NCBI GenBank assembly: GCA_010672585.1
Contig: JAAHGF010000023.1
Span: forward strand, 52,005 to 116,004
Length of the DNA: 64,000 nucleotides
Direction: 5' to 3'
Origin: Okeania sp. SIO1I7
GTDB lineage: Bacteria > Cyanobacteriota > Cyanobacteriia > Cyanobacteriales > Microcoleaceae
The first letter of the stretch is position 1, and the number at the start of each line of letters is the position of its first letter. The notes below the pieces were generated by a model that had not been told where the DNA came from, made no database searches, and saw only the letters and a list, made by a program, of their open reading frames with translations. Of this stretch, positions 1-9,474 are shown piece by piece. The position numbers were made by a program, and so were the translations under genes.

Positions 1-17
1 CACATTGCTTTATCAAC

Positions 18-106
18 AGGACTTACGCAAAGACACTGTGTATAGAGTACAGTAACTATTGGACAATAGTTATGAGTACTATATATAGCGTATCTGCGTA
101 AGTCCT
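18..106. repeat. MITE-like element with GGACTTACGCA terminal inverted repeats
   Basis: The 12-bp ends AGGACTTACGCA (18-29) and TGCGTAAGTCCT (95-106) are perfect inverted repeats. An inner hairpin pairs AACTATTG with CAATAGTT. No coding capacity. A single matching end (TTTGCGTAAGTCCT) with the same subterminal ATATATAG..GTC occurs near 29967-29979, so this is a dispersed family. It directly abuts another dispersed repeat at 112-178. Confidence 0.7.
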
Positions 107-111
107 AATCA

Positions 112-178
112 AAATAATATGGGTCGCGCAACCCCGCTTTTTAAGGCGAAATATTTTTGGAGAGTTGCTCAAATCCCC
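112..178 (-). repeat. Dispersed repeat family A, copy 1
   Basis: The reverse complement reads GGGATTTGAG...CTCCAAAAATATTTCGCCTT..GGCGG-like..GCGCGACCC. The same block occurs on the plus strand at about 32413-32490 and, more diverged, at 58496-58570. It is short and non-coding, and all three copies lie in intergenic DNA. Confidence 0.65.
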
Positions 179-700
179 TACTTCCCCTCCCAGGAGGGGA
201 GGGGGAGGGGCGAGGGGTGGGTTAACTTCTGACTGAAATGAAGTGTGTCTTACATTCTGAGGGGACCTCAGAATTACACACTCGCTTCTGACTTCTGACT
301 TCTGACTTCGTCAAGTGGACATTTATTCTGTTTTGCCAGTAATAATTCTGCGAATGTCGTCTTGAATTTGAGTACCAGTGCAACATTTAACCTTATCAAA
401 TCTATTCATCACTGAACATCTCTAATAATAGTATGGCATTACCGTAACGGTAAAGGCTGTTGCCTGCAAAGCTAATCCTTAAAGGACTAGCGCGTTATTA
501 CCTTTCTTCTCCTTTGATAACAGAAGAATTGTTTTCAGAAGGGTAGTGCTGGTATCCGAGCTAACTTCGCCTGGCAGCTAAAATCTACCGAACTGTTTCT
601 AAAAGGCACTGTTTCCTAAATTGTACCAGATTTAGGACTATTTTTGAGATTTTGAACACTCAAAAATCAAGGAAATGGATAGGTTTAACAAGGTTTTTGG
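179..700. other. Gene-free region with G-rich tract and heptamer repeats
   Basis: 180-225 is a CCCCTCC/GGGGAGG low-complexity tract. 262-286 is a hairpin around TTCTGAGG/CCTCAGAA. 290-309 is a run of the TTCTGAC heptamer typical of cyanobacterial short tandem repeats. 310-660 contains small inverted repeats (for example TTACCGTAACGGTAA near 439-453 and CTAATCCTTAAAGGACTAG near 471-490). I could not assign any known RNA or protein to this stretch. Confidence 0.5.
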
Positions 701-1072
701 TTAATAGTTGCGTCTCTTTCCTTCCCATCGTGCTTTTAACAAATTCAGTCCCACTTCTGCATATTTTGTGATAATTTCCAGAACTTCCCGACTTTCGGTA
801 GGTTGGGGTTGACTGTTACGTTTAGTTATGGCATAAACTCCTGCTTCTAGTGCCAGACGTACCTCATCATCAACAATTTTCATAATTGCCATATCCTGGC
901 GACCTTTGAGAGAAACTTGGGAGATATCAGCATTTTGTTTGATGGCGTAAGCTGCTGCAAAGACATAAGCATCTATCATGCGTCCAAAAACGGCCTGACT
1001 TTTGAGGGCGTCCAAATAACCTCTCGCTTCTGGTGTGGGGCGAATAGTTGCGTTGGGGTCAATACGTTTCAT
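701..1072 (-). CDS. Small protein of a DndD-like ATPase cassette
   Basis: 123 residues, predicted soluble and mostly helical. The start ATG overlaps the stop of the upstream ATPase reading frame by 4 bases (ATGA), which indicates translational coupling in one operon. The N-terminal half (IRPTPEARGYLDALKSQAVF) has a helix-turn-helix-like pattern faintly reminiscent of DndE-type small proteins, but I cannot confirm homology. The C-terminus is basic (KARWEGKRRNY). Its position after a small protein and a DndD-type ATPase suggests a DNA-modification or restriction role. The upstream ATPase is broken, so this gene may no longer serve a working system although its own frame is intact. Confidence 0.6.
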   Translation of the reverse strand: MKRIDPNATIRPTPEARGYLDALKSQAVFGRMIDAYVFAAAYAIKQNADISQVSLKGRQDMAIMKIVDDEVRLALEAGVYAITKRNSQPQPTESREVLEIITKYAEVGLNLLKARWEGKRRNY

Positions 1073-3158
1073 TTTTCTTCCTCTACCACGGAAGTATCTT
1101 CGGTTGCTCCGAGACGGCGAATATTGAGAGTACCTGCAATGTGAGGTTGCACAATATTTAAAAGATGTGGGGGAAAGTCTCGGTCTGTGGCTAAAACTAT
1201 TACCTGGGATGGTATTTCTGGTAATGATTTAATTAAGTTTTTCTGATGTTTGGTGTCTAGATGACCAAAAGGGGTATCCATAATTAAAGGTGCTGCTGTA
1301 CCAGATGCTAAATTTAATCCTGTGATAAAAGCGAAGGCTAAAGCTTCTTTTTCTCCTGCGCTTAAGGTTTCTGGGTCGATAATTTGACCTACTACATTTT
1401 TGACTCCTAAGGTATAGTCTGGCTGAATTTTTATGCCTTGATATTCTTCTGGTTTATTAGTGACTTGGCGATGAATTTCAGAGGTTTTATCTTCGATGGT
1501 TTGTTTCCTTTCTTCTGTGCGCCATTCTATTAGTTCATCTGTGGCTTCATAAAGACTTCTTGCTAGTGTTAGTTGCTTTGCTAAAGTTTCTGTTTGTTTA
1601 TCTTGAGTGGCTAATTTTTCTATTTCTCTGCGTTGTTTTTCTTCGTCTTTTTTTAAATCTTCTATTTCCTTATTTAATCTCTCAATTTGTTCTTTTTTCT
1701 GTCTGGTAATTTGCTCTGCTTCTCCTACAGTTTGCCAAATTGCTTGAGCTTCTTCTCGATCAATTCCTGTAGTTTCTATTCTTAGACGATATGCGTCTAT
1801 TTTGATTTTTTATAGTTCATATTGTAGGCAATTACGCTCCAATAAAAGGTCTTAAAAGTTAGGTATTTTATAGTCGGAAATTGTTTCTAAACGGTTGCTT
1901 CATTAATTGATAATTGATAATGGATAATTGATAATTACCTCTGGTTAAAACTGCTCTTGATTGAATATAAGGAAATATCCTAGCACTTTTTTCCCCGATC
2001 AAGCGGAGGCTTCAAGGCGCGAATTATTTAATTATTAATTATTAATTATTAATTATTCGGTAATTCATCCTGACAGACTACTTCTTGAGTACTACTAACA
2101 CCAGATTCTAAGCTTTCAATTTCTTTGATAATAAATTGACGAGAATCTTCATCTATACAACGACCACAAACACAAGTTTTATCTTCTAATAATTCTCGTA
2201 AAAGCTTAACTGAACCAGAACGTCGAGCGGTTGTAATAGCTGTACTTTGCATATCATCTGCAACTTCTCTCACAAATTCTATCAATAGCGGAATAGGTGC
2301 TTGTCTCAACCCACTTTCTAATTTTTCTGTGGCTTTTTTGAGGTTTTCTTTACTAATTGCTTGGTTTCTTTCTAAGTCCTTTAATTGTTCTAACTTATTT
2401 TGTAGTTCTTCAATTTTATTTGCTTCTTCTGTTGTTTCTTCCAGCTCTTTAATAGCATTTTTCTCATCTAATTTTGCTTCCTCAAGTTGTGCTGTTTTGA
2501 CTTCTATATTTTCTTGAATTTCTCGAAGTTTTTGTTTGACTTGTCTGAGACTTTCATTCACCGAATCTACTTCATCAAATTTTCTATCTAATTTTTTTCT
2601 AGTAATTTTTACATCGTGCCGGAGATTTAGTAATTCAGTAATTCCGAGTATTCGCTCTATGGCTTTGTGGGTTTCTTTAGTGTGAATTCGTTGAGCATAA
2701 CGTTTAATTTCTACACCATCAAAGAAGAAAAATTCTTTACAGGAATTTGGTAATAGTTCCTCAATTTTTTCTGACACATCTCTGATATTTTTACCATTTT
2801 TATTGATTACTGGTAGTTCTACTTTTGCTCTAACTGTTTTGCTTTGTTTTTCTCTTTTTGCAACTCTGCTAATATTGTAAATATCTCCATTACGCTCAAA
2901 AACAAGTTCTACTGACATTTCTAAGTTAGGATTCTGTTTAACTATTACCCGATTAAAATGGTCTAGCAATTTAGAATCAGAAATAGCTTTTGCCCCGTAA
3001 AGACACCATTGAATTGCCTCTAGTATAGATGTCTTGCCAAATCCATTTTGACCAAAAACAATCCAGATTTGCTTATCAGTATTTAGGTTAAATGGTATTT
3101 CTTCATTTTTATAACATTTCCAGTTTTTTAGACGAATACTTCTGAGTTTAAGTGCCAT
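1069..3158 (-). pseudogene. DndD/SMC-like ATPase, interrupted
   Basis: The N-terminal part (3158 down to about 2063) has a Walker A motif (FGQNGFGKTSIL), a FFFFDGVEI motif typical of DndD-type proteins, long coiled coils, and a CVCGRC zinc-hook-like turn. The C-terminal part (about 1900 down to 1069) has the ABC signature LSAGEKEALAFAF and Walker B/D-loop LIMDTPFGHLD. The halves lie in one frame but are separated by a repeat (about 1903-2062), and the frame after it carries two stops (near 1852-1854 and 1810-1812). The true start is the ATG at 3158, overlapping the preceding small gene. Family proteins are intact SMC-like ATPases working on DNA in phosphorothioation-type modification or defence. 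An ATPase from a related defence family is possible. Confidence 0.8.
1903..2062 (+). repeat. Dispersed repeat family B, copy 1, inside the ATPase gene
   Basis: The left end is TTGATAATTACCTC-like with TAATTGATAAT iterations. The middle has a CCCC..GGAGGCTTCAAGGCG block. The right end is ATTAATTATTCGGTAATTC. The same architecture recurs at about 7147-7396, 28229-28345, 32062-32413, 45282-45450 (inverted) and 52855-53017. The host frame (VCQDE on one side, RLETISDYKIPNF on the other) resumes on the far side, which marks this as an insertion. Confidence 0.7.
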
Positions 3159-3342
3159 AATTAGTATCCTCCATAAATGATTGTGATGAGTCTGTATAAC
3201 GTTCAATCATTTCTACTAATTTTGTCGGAGCAGTCTTGCGTTTTTGCTTGAAAATTTCCTTTTTTTCAAGTTCAATTGCTGCTGTAATTAGTTCCAGAGG
3301 AATTTCATATTTTTCTGCTAATTCTTGTAGTTTTTCTTCCAC
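3148..3342 (-). CDS. DNA-modification-system-associated small protein
   Basis: 64 residues, charged and helical, beginning MEEKLQELAEKYEIPLELI. It lies directly upstream of the DndD-like ATPase and overlaps its start by about 11 bases, so the two were translated together. Small proteins of this size and pattern accompany DndD-like ATPases in DNA modification or defence cassettes. The function is unknown; an adaptor role is inference. The frame is intact. Confidence 0.6.
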   Translation of the reverse strand: MEEKLQELAEKYEIPLELITAAIELEKKEIFKQKRKTAPTKLVEMIERYTDSSQSFMEDTNYGT

Positions 3343-3955
3343 TTTTCAACCCAATATTCTTCAGTAAATTTCAACAGTATTAGTTATCTTCTACAGGTCA
3401 GCACAGATATTCTATAGTTATTAATTTATTAATTATGACTATAGTGATTCTCATATCCATGGAATACAGTCTTTTTTCTATATTAAGGTGTTCCCTAAAA
3501 TCCAAAAATTTTTTACCTCATGTAGAAGCAGAAATTCCATATACTTTAATCGAAACACTTTATCGGAAGAAAAGCATTGATATTTATACGGAAAAATCTA
3601 TATATAAGATATTATAAATTTATTTTATCTCCGTAATTATACGATAACTTTAATATTCCTAATGCTGACAATTAATAATGGAAAATATTACCAATATCCA
3701 CCCCAAAAAAGTAAGCATTTCCTGCCCAATTATGCGCAAACAGCTATTAACATTTCCTAGGTCATGCCCCGCAAACAGCATTTTCTTTGGAATGCTAGGC
3801 AAACAGCTTTTAAACGCACAGGAATTACTAAGGTTAGCTAAAGGCGACCAATTTATTCATAAGTTTTAATTTTCCTTGGAGACTAATTCCTTCTGAACCC
3901 ATAATAATCAGTTAATAGCTCATAGCTGACGGCTGAATGCTTACCCAAAAAACAT
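3343..3955. other. Intergenic region with palindromic repeat family C
   Basis: AT-rich DNA without a convincing gene; short open frames here lack a ribosome site and family resemblance. 3729-3812 holds pieces of the palindromic family C (GCGCAAACAGCTATTAAC, CCTAGGTCATGCC, GGAATGCTAGGCAAACAGC). The same family appears at about 6945-6990, 9121-9165, 48010-48175 and 61275-61345. Confidence 0.5.
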
Positions 3956-3959
3956 AAAA

Positions 3960-4012
3960 AAAGTGGCGTTTTTACCTCCTGTATTATCAGATAGATATTC
4001 ATACGCCACTTT
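3960..4012 (-). terminator. Rho-independent terminator of psaL-psaI
   Basis: AAAGTGGCGT (3960-3969) pairs with ACGCCACTTT (4003-4012). Read on the minus strand, the stem is followed by a run of T (complement of the A tract before 3960). It sits about 35 bases beyond the psaI stop codon. The loop is about 33 nt. Confidence 0.75.
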
Positions 4013-4047
4013 ATTCAATTAATTTATTGACCTAGAACTATAAAAAA

Positions 4048-4164
4048 CTAGGCTTCACTTTCAATGTAAATGAACAATAAACCCATAACTACAATTGGCA
4101 TTAACCAAGTAACTACAGGAATTAAAATCCAAGGTAAGTAAGATGCTGCATAAGAACCAGTCAT
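4048..4164 (-). CDS. psaI: Photosystem I reaction centre subunit VIII
   Basis: 38 residues: [16 protein letters not shown], then a single hydrophobic helix ([18 protein letters not shown]) and ESEA. This is the standard length and sequence type of PsaI, a one-helix thylakoid membrane subunit that helps bind PsaL in the photosystem I trimer. The start is preceded by AAGGAG 8 bases upstream. It lies 162 bp after psaL on the same strand and is followed by a terminator, so the two form a likely dicistronic unit. Confidence 0.95.
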   Translation of the reverse strand: MTGSYAASYLPWILIPVVTWLMPIVVMGLLFIYIESEA

Positions 4165-4326
4165 TTCAAATTCTCCTTAAATTACACTATTTCAAAGTAG
4201 GTGATTATCTGATTTAATCAAAATTTTACTTGTTTTTTTTGCAAAATTTGACTGTAATTATTTCACCCATTAAAGCCAGATGTAAATATAAAAATCCGAT
4301 TTACATCTTCAATTATTAAGAGGTAT

Positions 4327-4812
4327 TTAGTTATTAACTAAACCACGGAAAATAGAGTCTACAATTTCAAAGTTTTCTATTAGGAAGAAAGCCACAACGG
4401 CACCACCCATAGCACCGATGAAGAAACCACCAGTAAACTGACTCCAACCTTCAGAAGTTTTGAGTGGGTCTGCACCTTCAGGACTATCTCCCTGGAAGGA
4501 AACTATCCCATAAGCGGATAGACAAATAGTGGCAATTAGAACTAGAGCGATCGCAGAAATTAATCCCCCAATGCTAGCAAATTCAGAATCTCGTAATGGA
4601 CCTAGTTTTGTCCAAGGACCAGCAAGGAAATAACCATGGGCCATACCTACTTCTAGACCACGTAAAATTGGGGATAGACCTTTGCGGTAAGCAGGTAGAT
4701 TACCGATAAATGCTCTCGTAAAGTCAGAATCACTGATTGGAGTAGATAAATGACCAACGAAAGGATCTCCATTATAGGGTTGAACAAATCCTGTATCTGT
4801 AGCTTCTGGCAT
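4327..4812 (-). CDS. psaL: Photosystem I reaction centre subunit XI
   Basis: 161 residues with the characteristic PsaL features: an N-terminal stromal segment ([19 protein letters not shown]), the [20 protein letters not shown] region before the first helix, [13 protein letters not shown], then transmembrane segments around 85-105 and 130-150. PsaL sits at the three-fold axis of the cyanobacterial photosystem I trimer and is needed for oligomerisation. AGAGGAAAG precedes the ATG. Nothing is unusual in the frame. Confidence 0.97.
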   Translation of the reverse strand: MPEATDTGFVQPYNGDPFVGHLSTPISDSDFTRAFIGNLPAYRKGLSPILRGLEVGMAHGYFLAGPWTKLGPLRDSEFASIGGLISAIALVLIATICLSAYGIVSFQGDSPEGADPLKTSEGWSQFTGGFFIGAMGGAVVAFFLIENFEIVDSIFRGLVNN

Positions 4813-5096
4813 ACTTAGCTTTCCTCTGAATTGAAGTTCAAAAATCTTTAGAAGATATTAAGCTCATATTTTACGAGGTAGCTGCATTCTATTCTCAAAA
4901 TTGGTTTTCAACTTTAAAAAAATTAATCTAATCTGGTTATTTTAAAAAAAGCGGTCAGCAGTCAGCTATCAGCAGTCAGCAGTCAGCAGTAAACGTGCTG
5001 TTAAAAGCTGATAGCTGTTTGCAAAGTATTTCGGTATGAAAATGCTAAAAGCTAATAGCTAATTAATAAATTTTTGATTTTTATTTATTAAATATG
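4813..5096. repeat. psaL upstream region with GTCAGCA tandem repeats
   Basis: The leader of psaL lies within the first ~100 bases. 4952-4990 is a tandem array of (A)GCAGTC/AGTCAGC units, followed by GCTGATAGCTGTTTGC and AAAGCTAATAGCT pieces of palindromic family C. No gene seen. Confidence 0.45.
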
Positions 5097-5370
<274 letters not shown>

Positions 5371-5372
<2 letters not shown>

Positions 5373-6054
5373 AAATATGGCTACGATATAATCGCGCTAG
5401 TCTTTTTGGAGAGACCCCAAGTAGATAAGCAATAATAACTATTTGATTAATTAAAGTAGTTTTGAGTATTCCTAATTTTTGCCACCGACGACCAGAAGTA
5501 AATACTGGAGCTGGTACAATTACTATTTGTCCTCTTTTTTTTAACTGTCGTATCAATTCAAAATCTTCCATAATTGGTATTTCTGGGAAACCACCAATTT
5601 CTTGAAAAATTTTGGCAGGGAGAAAAATTCCTTGGTCTCCATAAGGCATTTGTAAATAACGCGACCGCCAATTTACCATTCTTTCAACTATTCGTAAACC
5701 TTTTGTTGTTCCTCTAATACTTAGTTCAAAAGCACCTGCAATAATTTTCGGTTTGACTAATATCTCTTCCAACATTCGGTCAAAATTTGAAGGTAAAAGA
5801 GTGTCTCCATGTAAAAATAAAAGAATTTTTCCCGTTGCTATTTTTGCTCCACAATTCATCTGAGTGGCACGACCAGGAAGAGAAGAAATAACTTGGATAT
5901 TTAAACATTTAATCAGCTCAATTGTTCCATCATTACTACCACCATCAACAACTATTATTTCTATATCTTTTGCCGTTTTGGCTGTTGAAATTGTTTTGGT
6001 AATTGTACTAACTTCATTTAAAACAGGGATAATAATCGAAATACTTGTCATCAA
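5371..6054 (-). CDS. TIGR04283-type glycosyltransferase (arsenosugar-type)
   Basis: 227 residues, GT-A fold family 2. ISIIIPVLNE is the N-terminal strand. IIVVDGGSNDGT is the nucleotide-binding region. LFLHGDTLLP is the DxD-equivalent, IAGAFELSI and GDQGIFL are acceptor-side motifs, and GGFPEIPIMEDFELIRQL is the signature with the catalytic ED. A C-terminal hydrophobic stretch (LINQIVIIAYLLGVSP) may touch the membrane. This subfamily is typically beside a TIGR04282 protein, as here (139 bp upstream), and has been linked to arsenosugar biosynthesis. No arsenic methyltransferase is visible in this window, so the substrate is inference. Confidence 0.85.
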
Positions 6055-6192
6055 TTTTTAACCTCGGTAGGCTTGAAGGAAGATTGAAAAAGGGAATCAA
6101 ATTTATCGACTTAAAATGCCAGAATTTGATAATTTATAATCTTTACTATTCAAGCTAGTTAAATTTAAAAAATCGTGATAATTAAATGTGTA

Positions 6193-6807
6193 TTAGTTAA
6201 TTTTAAACTGTGATTTTTCTAAATCTTCTGGACGGTCAATATCAGAAAGCTTGGGTAAATAATCAATAACTAACTTCAAACTTTGAGCGATCGCTACAGT
6301 TTTTGACAATACTTCAGACGTTCCCCAATTAATTCCTTGAAATAATTCTGGAGTTAATTTTCTCAGACCAATTAAATAATAACCCCCATCTGTTGCTGGA
6401 CCAATTATCACATCAGATTTAGTCAGTTTAGTAAAAGCTTGTAAAATAATTTCAGGAGTCAAACTAGGGCAATCTATACCAATAATTACCACAGATTTCA
6501 TCCCCCGATTAAAAGCAGATTGAAATCCTCTTGCCATACGTTCCCCTAAATCCCCTATACCTTGTTCTTGATATTTTAAATCTGACCCTAACCAATTTTT
6601 AATTAATTGTAAATCGCCACCGACAAATCTAACTTCAACAGATAATGAAATAAAATCAAATAACTTATTAGCTTTTTTGACAGTTGTTTCAGTCATCTGA
6701 CGTTGCAAATTTGCTGCACCTTCAGCTCCCAAAGCAGGTATTAATCGTGTTTTTGTCTTTCCTGGTTCTGGATATCGAGTAAAAATAATTAGTTGTTGAT
6801 GTTCCAT
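6193..6807 (-). CDS. TIGR04282-type DUF2064 glycosyltransferase-like protein
   Basis: 204 residues with a nucleotidyltransferase-like fold (DUF2064). LIIFTRYPEPGKTKTRLIP is the N-terminal phosphate-binding signature. GDLGERMARGF and VVIIGIDCPSL carry conserved Asp/Cys residues. IGPATDGGYYLIGL is the sugar-side motif. SDIDRPEDL is the typical C-terminal end. Partner of the downstream TIGR04283 gene on the same strand, and probably cotranscribed. The pair is annotated in arsenosugar pathways; the exact reaction is not shown by the sequence. Confidence 0.85.
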   Translation of the reverse strand: MEHQQLIIFTRYPEPGKTKTRLIPALGAEGAANLQRQMTETTVKKANKLFDFISLSVEVRFVGGDLQLIKNWLGSDLKYQEQGIGDLGERMARGFQSAFNRGMKSVVIIGIDCPSLTPEIILQAFTKLTKSDVIIGPATDGGYYLIGLRKLTPELFQGINWGTSEVLSKTVAIAQSLKLVIDYLPKLSDIDRPEDLEKSQFKIN

Positions 6808-7426
6808 CGTGATATAATCTAACCTAGATTTCAGTCTATTTTTGAGAATAAATTTGAATTAAATTCTACAATAAATTAAGTAAACAAAACTTCCATATAG
6901 TTATTCACTATGTCATTTCAATTATCAGTTATCAGTACCTCTAGCTGTTTGCGCAGCATGACCTAGGAAAGCCTTATGCTTGAAATAAGAAATATTCCCT
7001 TTTCTCTTAGTCGATTGGATATGGTGGACCACTTTTTATCCCCTTAAAAGGAGAGGCTATTGACCAAAATTTTTCGGTCAAAAAAAATGATTGGATAGAT
7101 GAGAATTAGCAAATAGCAGCTAATCTTTAAAGTATTCCAAATATTTCTATTCAGCAATTAACAATTAATAATTACCTCTTATTAAAACGGATAGGATTGA
7201 CTAAAAGGATTTTTTTTTTAATTCTCTTGGTCGATTGGATATGGCGAGGTTTCCTCGCCATCCCACCCTAAGGGGAAGCTCCGAAGATCGACCGCTTTAT
7301 CCCCTTAAAAGGGGAGCCTTCAAGGCGTGAATTGTTGAATGAATAATTATTAACTATCAGCTCTTAATTATTCATTATTCATTATTCGGTAATTCAGAGA
7401 AAATAATATTGACAAAAAAAGTAAAT
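6808..7426. repeat. Intergenic repeats: family C piece and family B copy 2
   Basis: About 6945-6990 has AGCTGTTTGCGCAGCATGACC (family C). 6993-7075 is a partial family B core (CTTAGTCGATTGGATATGG..TATCCCCTTAAAAGGAGAGGC). 7147-7396 is a full family B copy: TTAATAATTACCTC at the left, GGCGAGG..CCTCGCC and GGTCGAT..ATCGACC hairpins inside, TTCAAGGCGTGAATT, then ATTATTCGGTAATTC at the right. No gene. Confidence 0.55.
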
Positions 7427-8359
7427 ATGACAGATAATCTAGAAAAATTGAGTAAAATTGCCATTGTTGGAGATGTTCACGATCAATGGGAACCAGAAGA
7501 TGAAATAGCCCTCAAATCTCTAGGAATTGACTTAGTACTATTTGTGGGAGATTTTGGTAATGAAGCAGTAGATGTTGTAGAAGCGATCGCTGCTATTAAT
7601 ATCCCTAAAGCAGCAGTTTTTGGTAATCACGATGCTTGGTATACCGCAACAGAATGGGGCAGAAAAAAATGCCCTTATGACCAAACTCAAGAAGACAGAG
7701 TACAACAACAAATAGATTTATTTGGAGAAGCTCATGTAGGTTATGGACAGCGAGACTTTCCAGAGTTAGGCTTGACAGTTATTGGGACTCGTCCTTTTAG
7801 TTGGGGAGGTCCAGAATGGAAATATCAAGATTTTTATCAGCAAAGGTTTGGGGTTAATAGTTTTGAGGAATCTACTAATTTAATAGTTAAGGCAGTAGAG
7901 AACGCAGTATGTCAAAATATAATTTTTCTTGGCCATAATGGACCTGCTGGTTTGGGAGATGCTCCCGAAGATCCAGCGGGACGTGACTGGTCGCCCAGAG
8001 GAGGAGATTTCGGCGACCCTGATTTTACCGATGCTATTATCAAATCTCGTCAATTGGGCAAGAAAATTCCCTTAGTGACTTTTGGTCATATGCATCATAG
8101 ATTACGACATACTCAGGAAAGGTTGCGTAAGCGTATTGATGTAGATACCGAAGGGACATTATACTTGAATGCAGCAAGTGTGCCACGCATCATAGAAAAT
8201 GAGGGCCAGAAAGAACGGAATTTCTCAATTGTATCTATGAAGGGAGGTATAATTTCTCAAGCTGCTTTGGTTTGGGTTGGCCATGATTTTACAGTAGTTT
8301 CTGAAGAAATTTTATATTCCTCATCTAAATCTGTTGTTGAGCCTGCACAAGTGCTATAA
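7427..8359 (+). CDS. TIGR04168-type metallophosphoesterase
   Basis: 310 residues from the ATG at 7427; a TTG 18 bases upstream would add six residues but the ATG is preferred. Calcineurin-type phosphoesterase motifs appear in order: IAIVGDVHD (metal ligands D, H), LFVGDFGNE, VFGNHDAW, IIFLGHNGPAG, VTFGHMHH. These build a two-metal site. This cyanobacterial family is conserved but its physiological substrate is unknown. The gene is monocistronic, flanked by a family B repeat upstream and a tRNA gene downstream on the same strand. The predicted protein has no signal peptide. Confidence 0.85.
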   Translation: MTDNLEKLSKIAIVGDVHDQWEPEDEIALKSLGIDLVLFVGDFGNEAVDVVEAIAAINIPKAAVFGNHDAWYTATEWGRKKCPYDQTQEDRVQQQIDLFGEAHVGYGQRDFPELGLTVIGTRPFSWGGPEWKYQDFYQQRFGVNSFEESTNLIVKAVENAVCQNIIFLGHNGPAGLGDAPEDPAGRDWSPRGGDFGDPDFTDAIIKSRQLGKKIPLVTFGHMHHRLRHTQERLRKRIDVDTEGTLYLNAASVPRIIENEGQKERNFSIVSMKGGIISQAALVWVGHDFTVVSEEILYSSSKSVVEPAQVL

Positions 8360-8433
8360 TATATAAATGTCAAAATAGTTATAGCAGTCGAAGCAAAGCT
8401 TAGGACATTCCTAAATGCTCAAACTCAGTCAGA

Positions 8434-8470
8434 GATTACTTCTGACTTCTGACTTCTAACTTCTGACTTA
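8434..8470 (+). repeat. TTCTGAC heptamer tandem array
   Basis: About four units of TTCTGAC/TTCTAAC between the phosphoesterase and the tRNA gene. The same heptamer (either strand) is seen at 290-309, 32024-32057 and 43124-43158. Confidence 0.6.
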
Positions 8471-8475
8471 TTAAT

Positions 8476-8559
8476 GGAGAGGTGGCAGAGTGGTCGAATG
8501 CGCTCGACTTGAAATCGAGTGAGGCAAAACCTCCGTGGGTTCGAATCCCACCCTCTCCG
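8476..8559 (+). tRNA. tRNA-Ser(UGA)
   Basis: 84-nt class II tRNA. The acceptor GGAGAGG (8476-8482) pairs with CCTCTCC (8552-8558), with G as discriminator. The anticodon stem CTCGA/TCGAG encloses CTTGAAA, giving anticodon TGA. A long variable arm (GAGGC..GCCTC-like) and T arm GTGGG-TTCGAAT-CCCAC are present. No encoded CCA, as is common in cyanobacteria. Confidence 0.95.
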
Positions 8560-8609
8560 TTTTTTTTCTAACTTAAAATCCTGGACTTTACAGTTTGATA
8601 GTGCGTCTT

Positions 8610-8655
8610 TGACATCCTCCCGACGCTGCTCTACTAGACAGCGTGGGATTCCTAA
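8610..8655 (-). repeat. IS200/IS605-type end hairpin (family E, copy 1)
   Basis: The reverse complement reads GGAATCCCACGCTG..CAGCGTCGGGAGGATGTC, a palindrome followed by GGATGTCAA. It lies at the 3' side of the decayed tnpB. Other copies: 32864-32909, 45770-45823, 47179-47223, 47837-47890. Confidence 0.65.
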
Positions 8656-8709
8656 CCATCACTCGAACAGACGCTCGCGCTCACAAATGACTCAGAGTGG
8701 GTTGACACA

Positions 8710-9135
8710 TCACTGGAAAATGCTGGCTTGCCAGTAGCCACGCTTCCTCCGTGTCCGATAAATAATCGACCAGTGCCCCTCGGCGACTTCTGCAAAAAGT
8801 GATAACTGTACGGGATTTTCTGTTGCTTTAGTTTCAACCTTGGTTTTTGGTTGAACGATTTCTAAAATGTTTACCGCAGCGTTGACATCTCTATCATGGG
8901 ATGCACCGCAATTCGAACAAGTCCATTCCCTAACATTGAGTTGCTTTTTACCACCTTTAAAACCACAATTAGAACATTTTTGAGAACTGGGTTCCCACCT
9001 AGAAATAACTCTAAATTCCCTACCATATTTCTCGCATTTAGCCTCAGTTAAAGTCCTGAATTGCCTCCATCCTAAGTCGCTGATTGCTTTAGCGCTCCTT
9101 ACGGTTTTTAACCATGCCAGAAACATTTCCTTCGG
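8710..9135 (-). pseudogene. TnpB fragment, C-terminal half
   Basis: KAISDLGWRQFRTLTEAKC, then a zinc ribbon (CSNCGFKGGKK..CSNCG) and RuvC-III HDRDVNAAVNIL. It is close to the intact TnpB at 45874-47172 in this window. The upstream part is lost. The residues GMVKNRK can be read just before in another frame, so a frameshift lies near 9090. Further upstream a palindromic family C unit and an IS630-like fragment replace the N-terminal domain. Remnant of an IS605-type RNA-guided nuclease; not functional. Confidence 0.85.
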
Positions 9136-9165
9136 AATGCTTCCCTACGGGATGCTACGCAAACG
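9121..9165. repeat. Palindromic family C unit beside the TnpB remnant
   Basis: AACATTTCCTTCGGAATGC, TTCCCTACGGGATGC and TACGCAAACGCAAAC form nested palindromes. On the minus strand the sequence just 5' of it can be read as IVLEDL and just 3' as NVSGMVKN. Those two blocks are contiguous in intact TnpB, so the unit may have inserted at that codon boundary. Confidence 0.5.
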
Positions 9166-9345
9166 CAAACAAGTCTTCTAAAACAATATAGTCATTCTGA
9201 ATAAGACTGGGACAGTAAGAGACGCAATAATCTCGAATAATATCATCAATTGATTTATATTTTCCTTCGTACATTCTTTTCTTCTTTAATGCACCAAAGT
9301 CCTGTTCAAAATCATTTAAATCTGGAGAGTATTTACATCAATAAA
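9166..9345 (-). pseudogene. IS630-like transposase C-terminal fragment
   Basis: A minus-strand frame reads KYSPDLNDFEQDFGALKKKR and then SIDDIIRDYCVSYC. This matches the usual IS630 C-terminus, where Y-S-P-(D/E)-L-N-x-(I/F)-E contains the catalytic Glu. Everything upstream is missing. A short relic, next to TnpB and IS5 relics. Confidence 0.6.
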
Positions 9346-9474
9346 CCTGCTCCTTACTCTATAATTCTACACCTAGAGTGAGAATGAAACAGCCCTGCCG
9401 TAGCAAAGGGGGATTGAGTACGAAAATACATGGGGTAGTAGATGCTCTGGGTAATCCCACCCATTTTTTTTAAC

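Noticed and set aside
310..660. Possible structured RNA (6S, tmRNA or RNase P RNA) in the left gap
   Set aside because: Only short hairpins are visible; none of the conserved cores of these RNAs could be recognised.
3435..3869. Two short plus-strand frames in the gap before psaI
   Set aside because: They overlap palindromic repeats, lack ribosome sites and match nothing recognisable.
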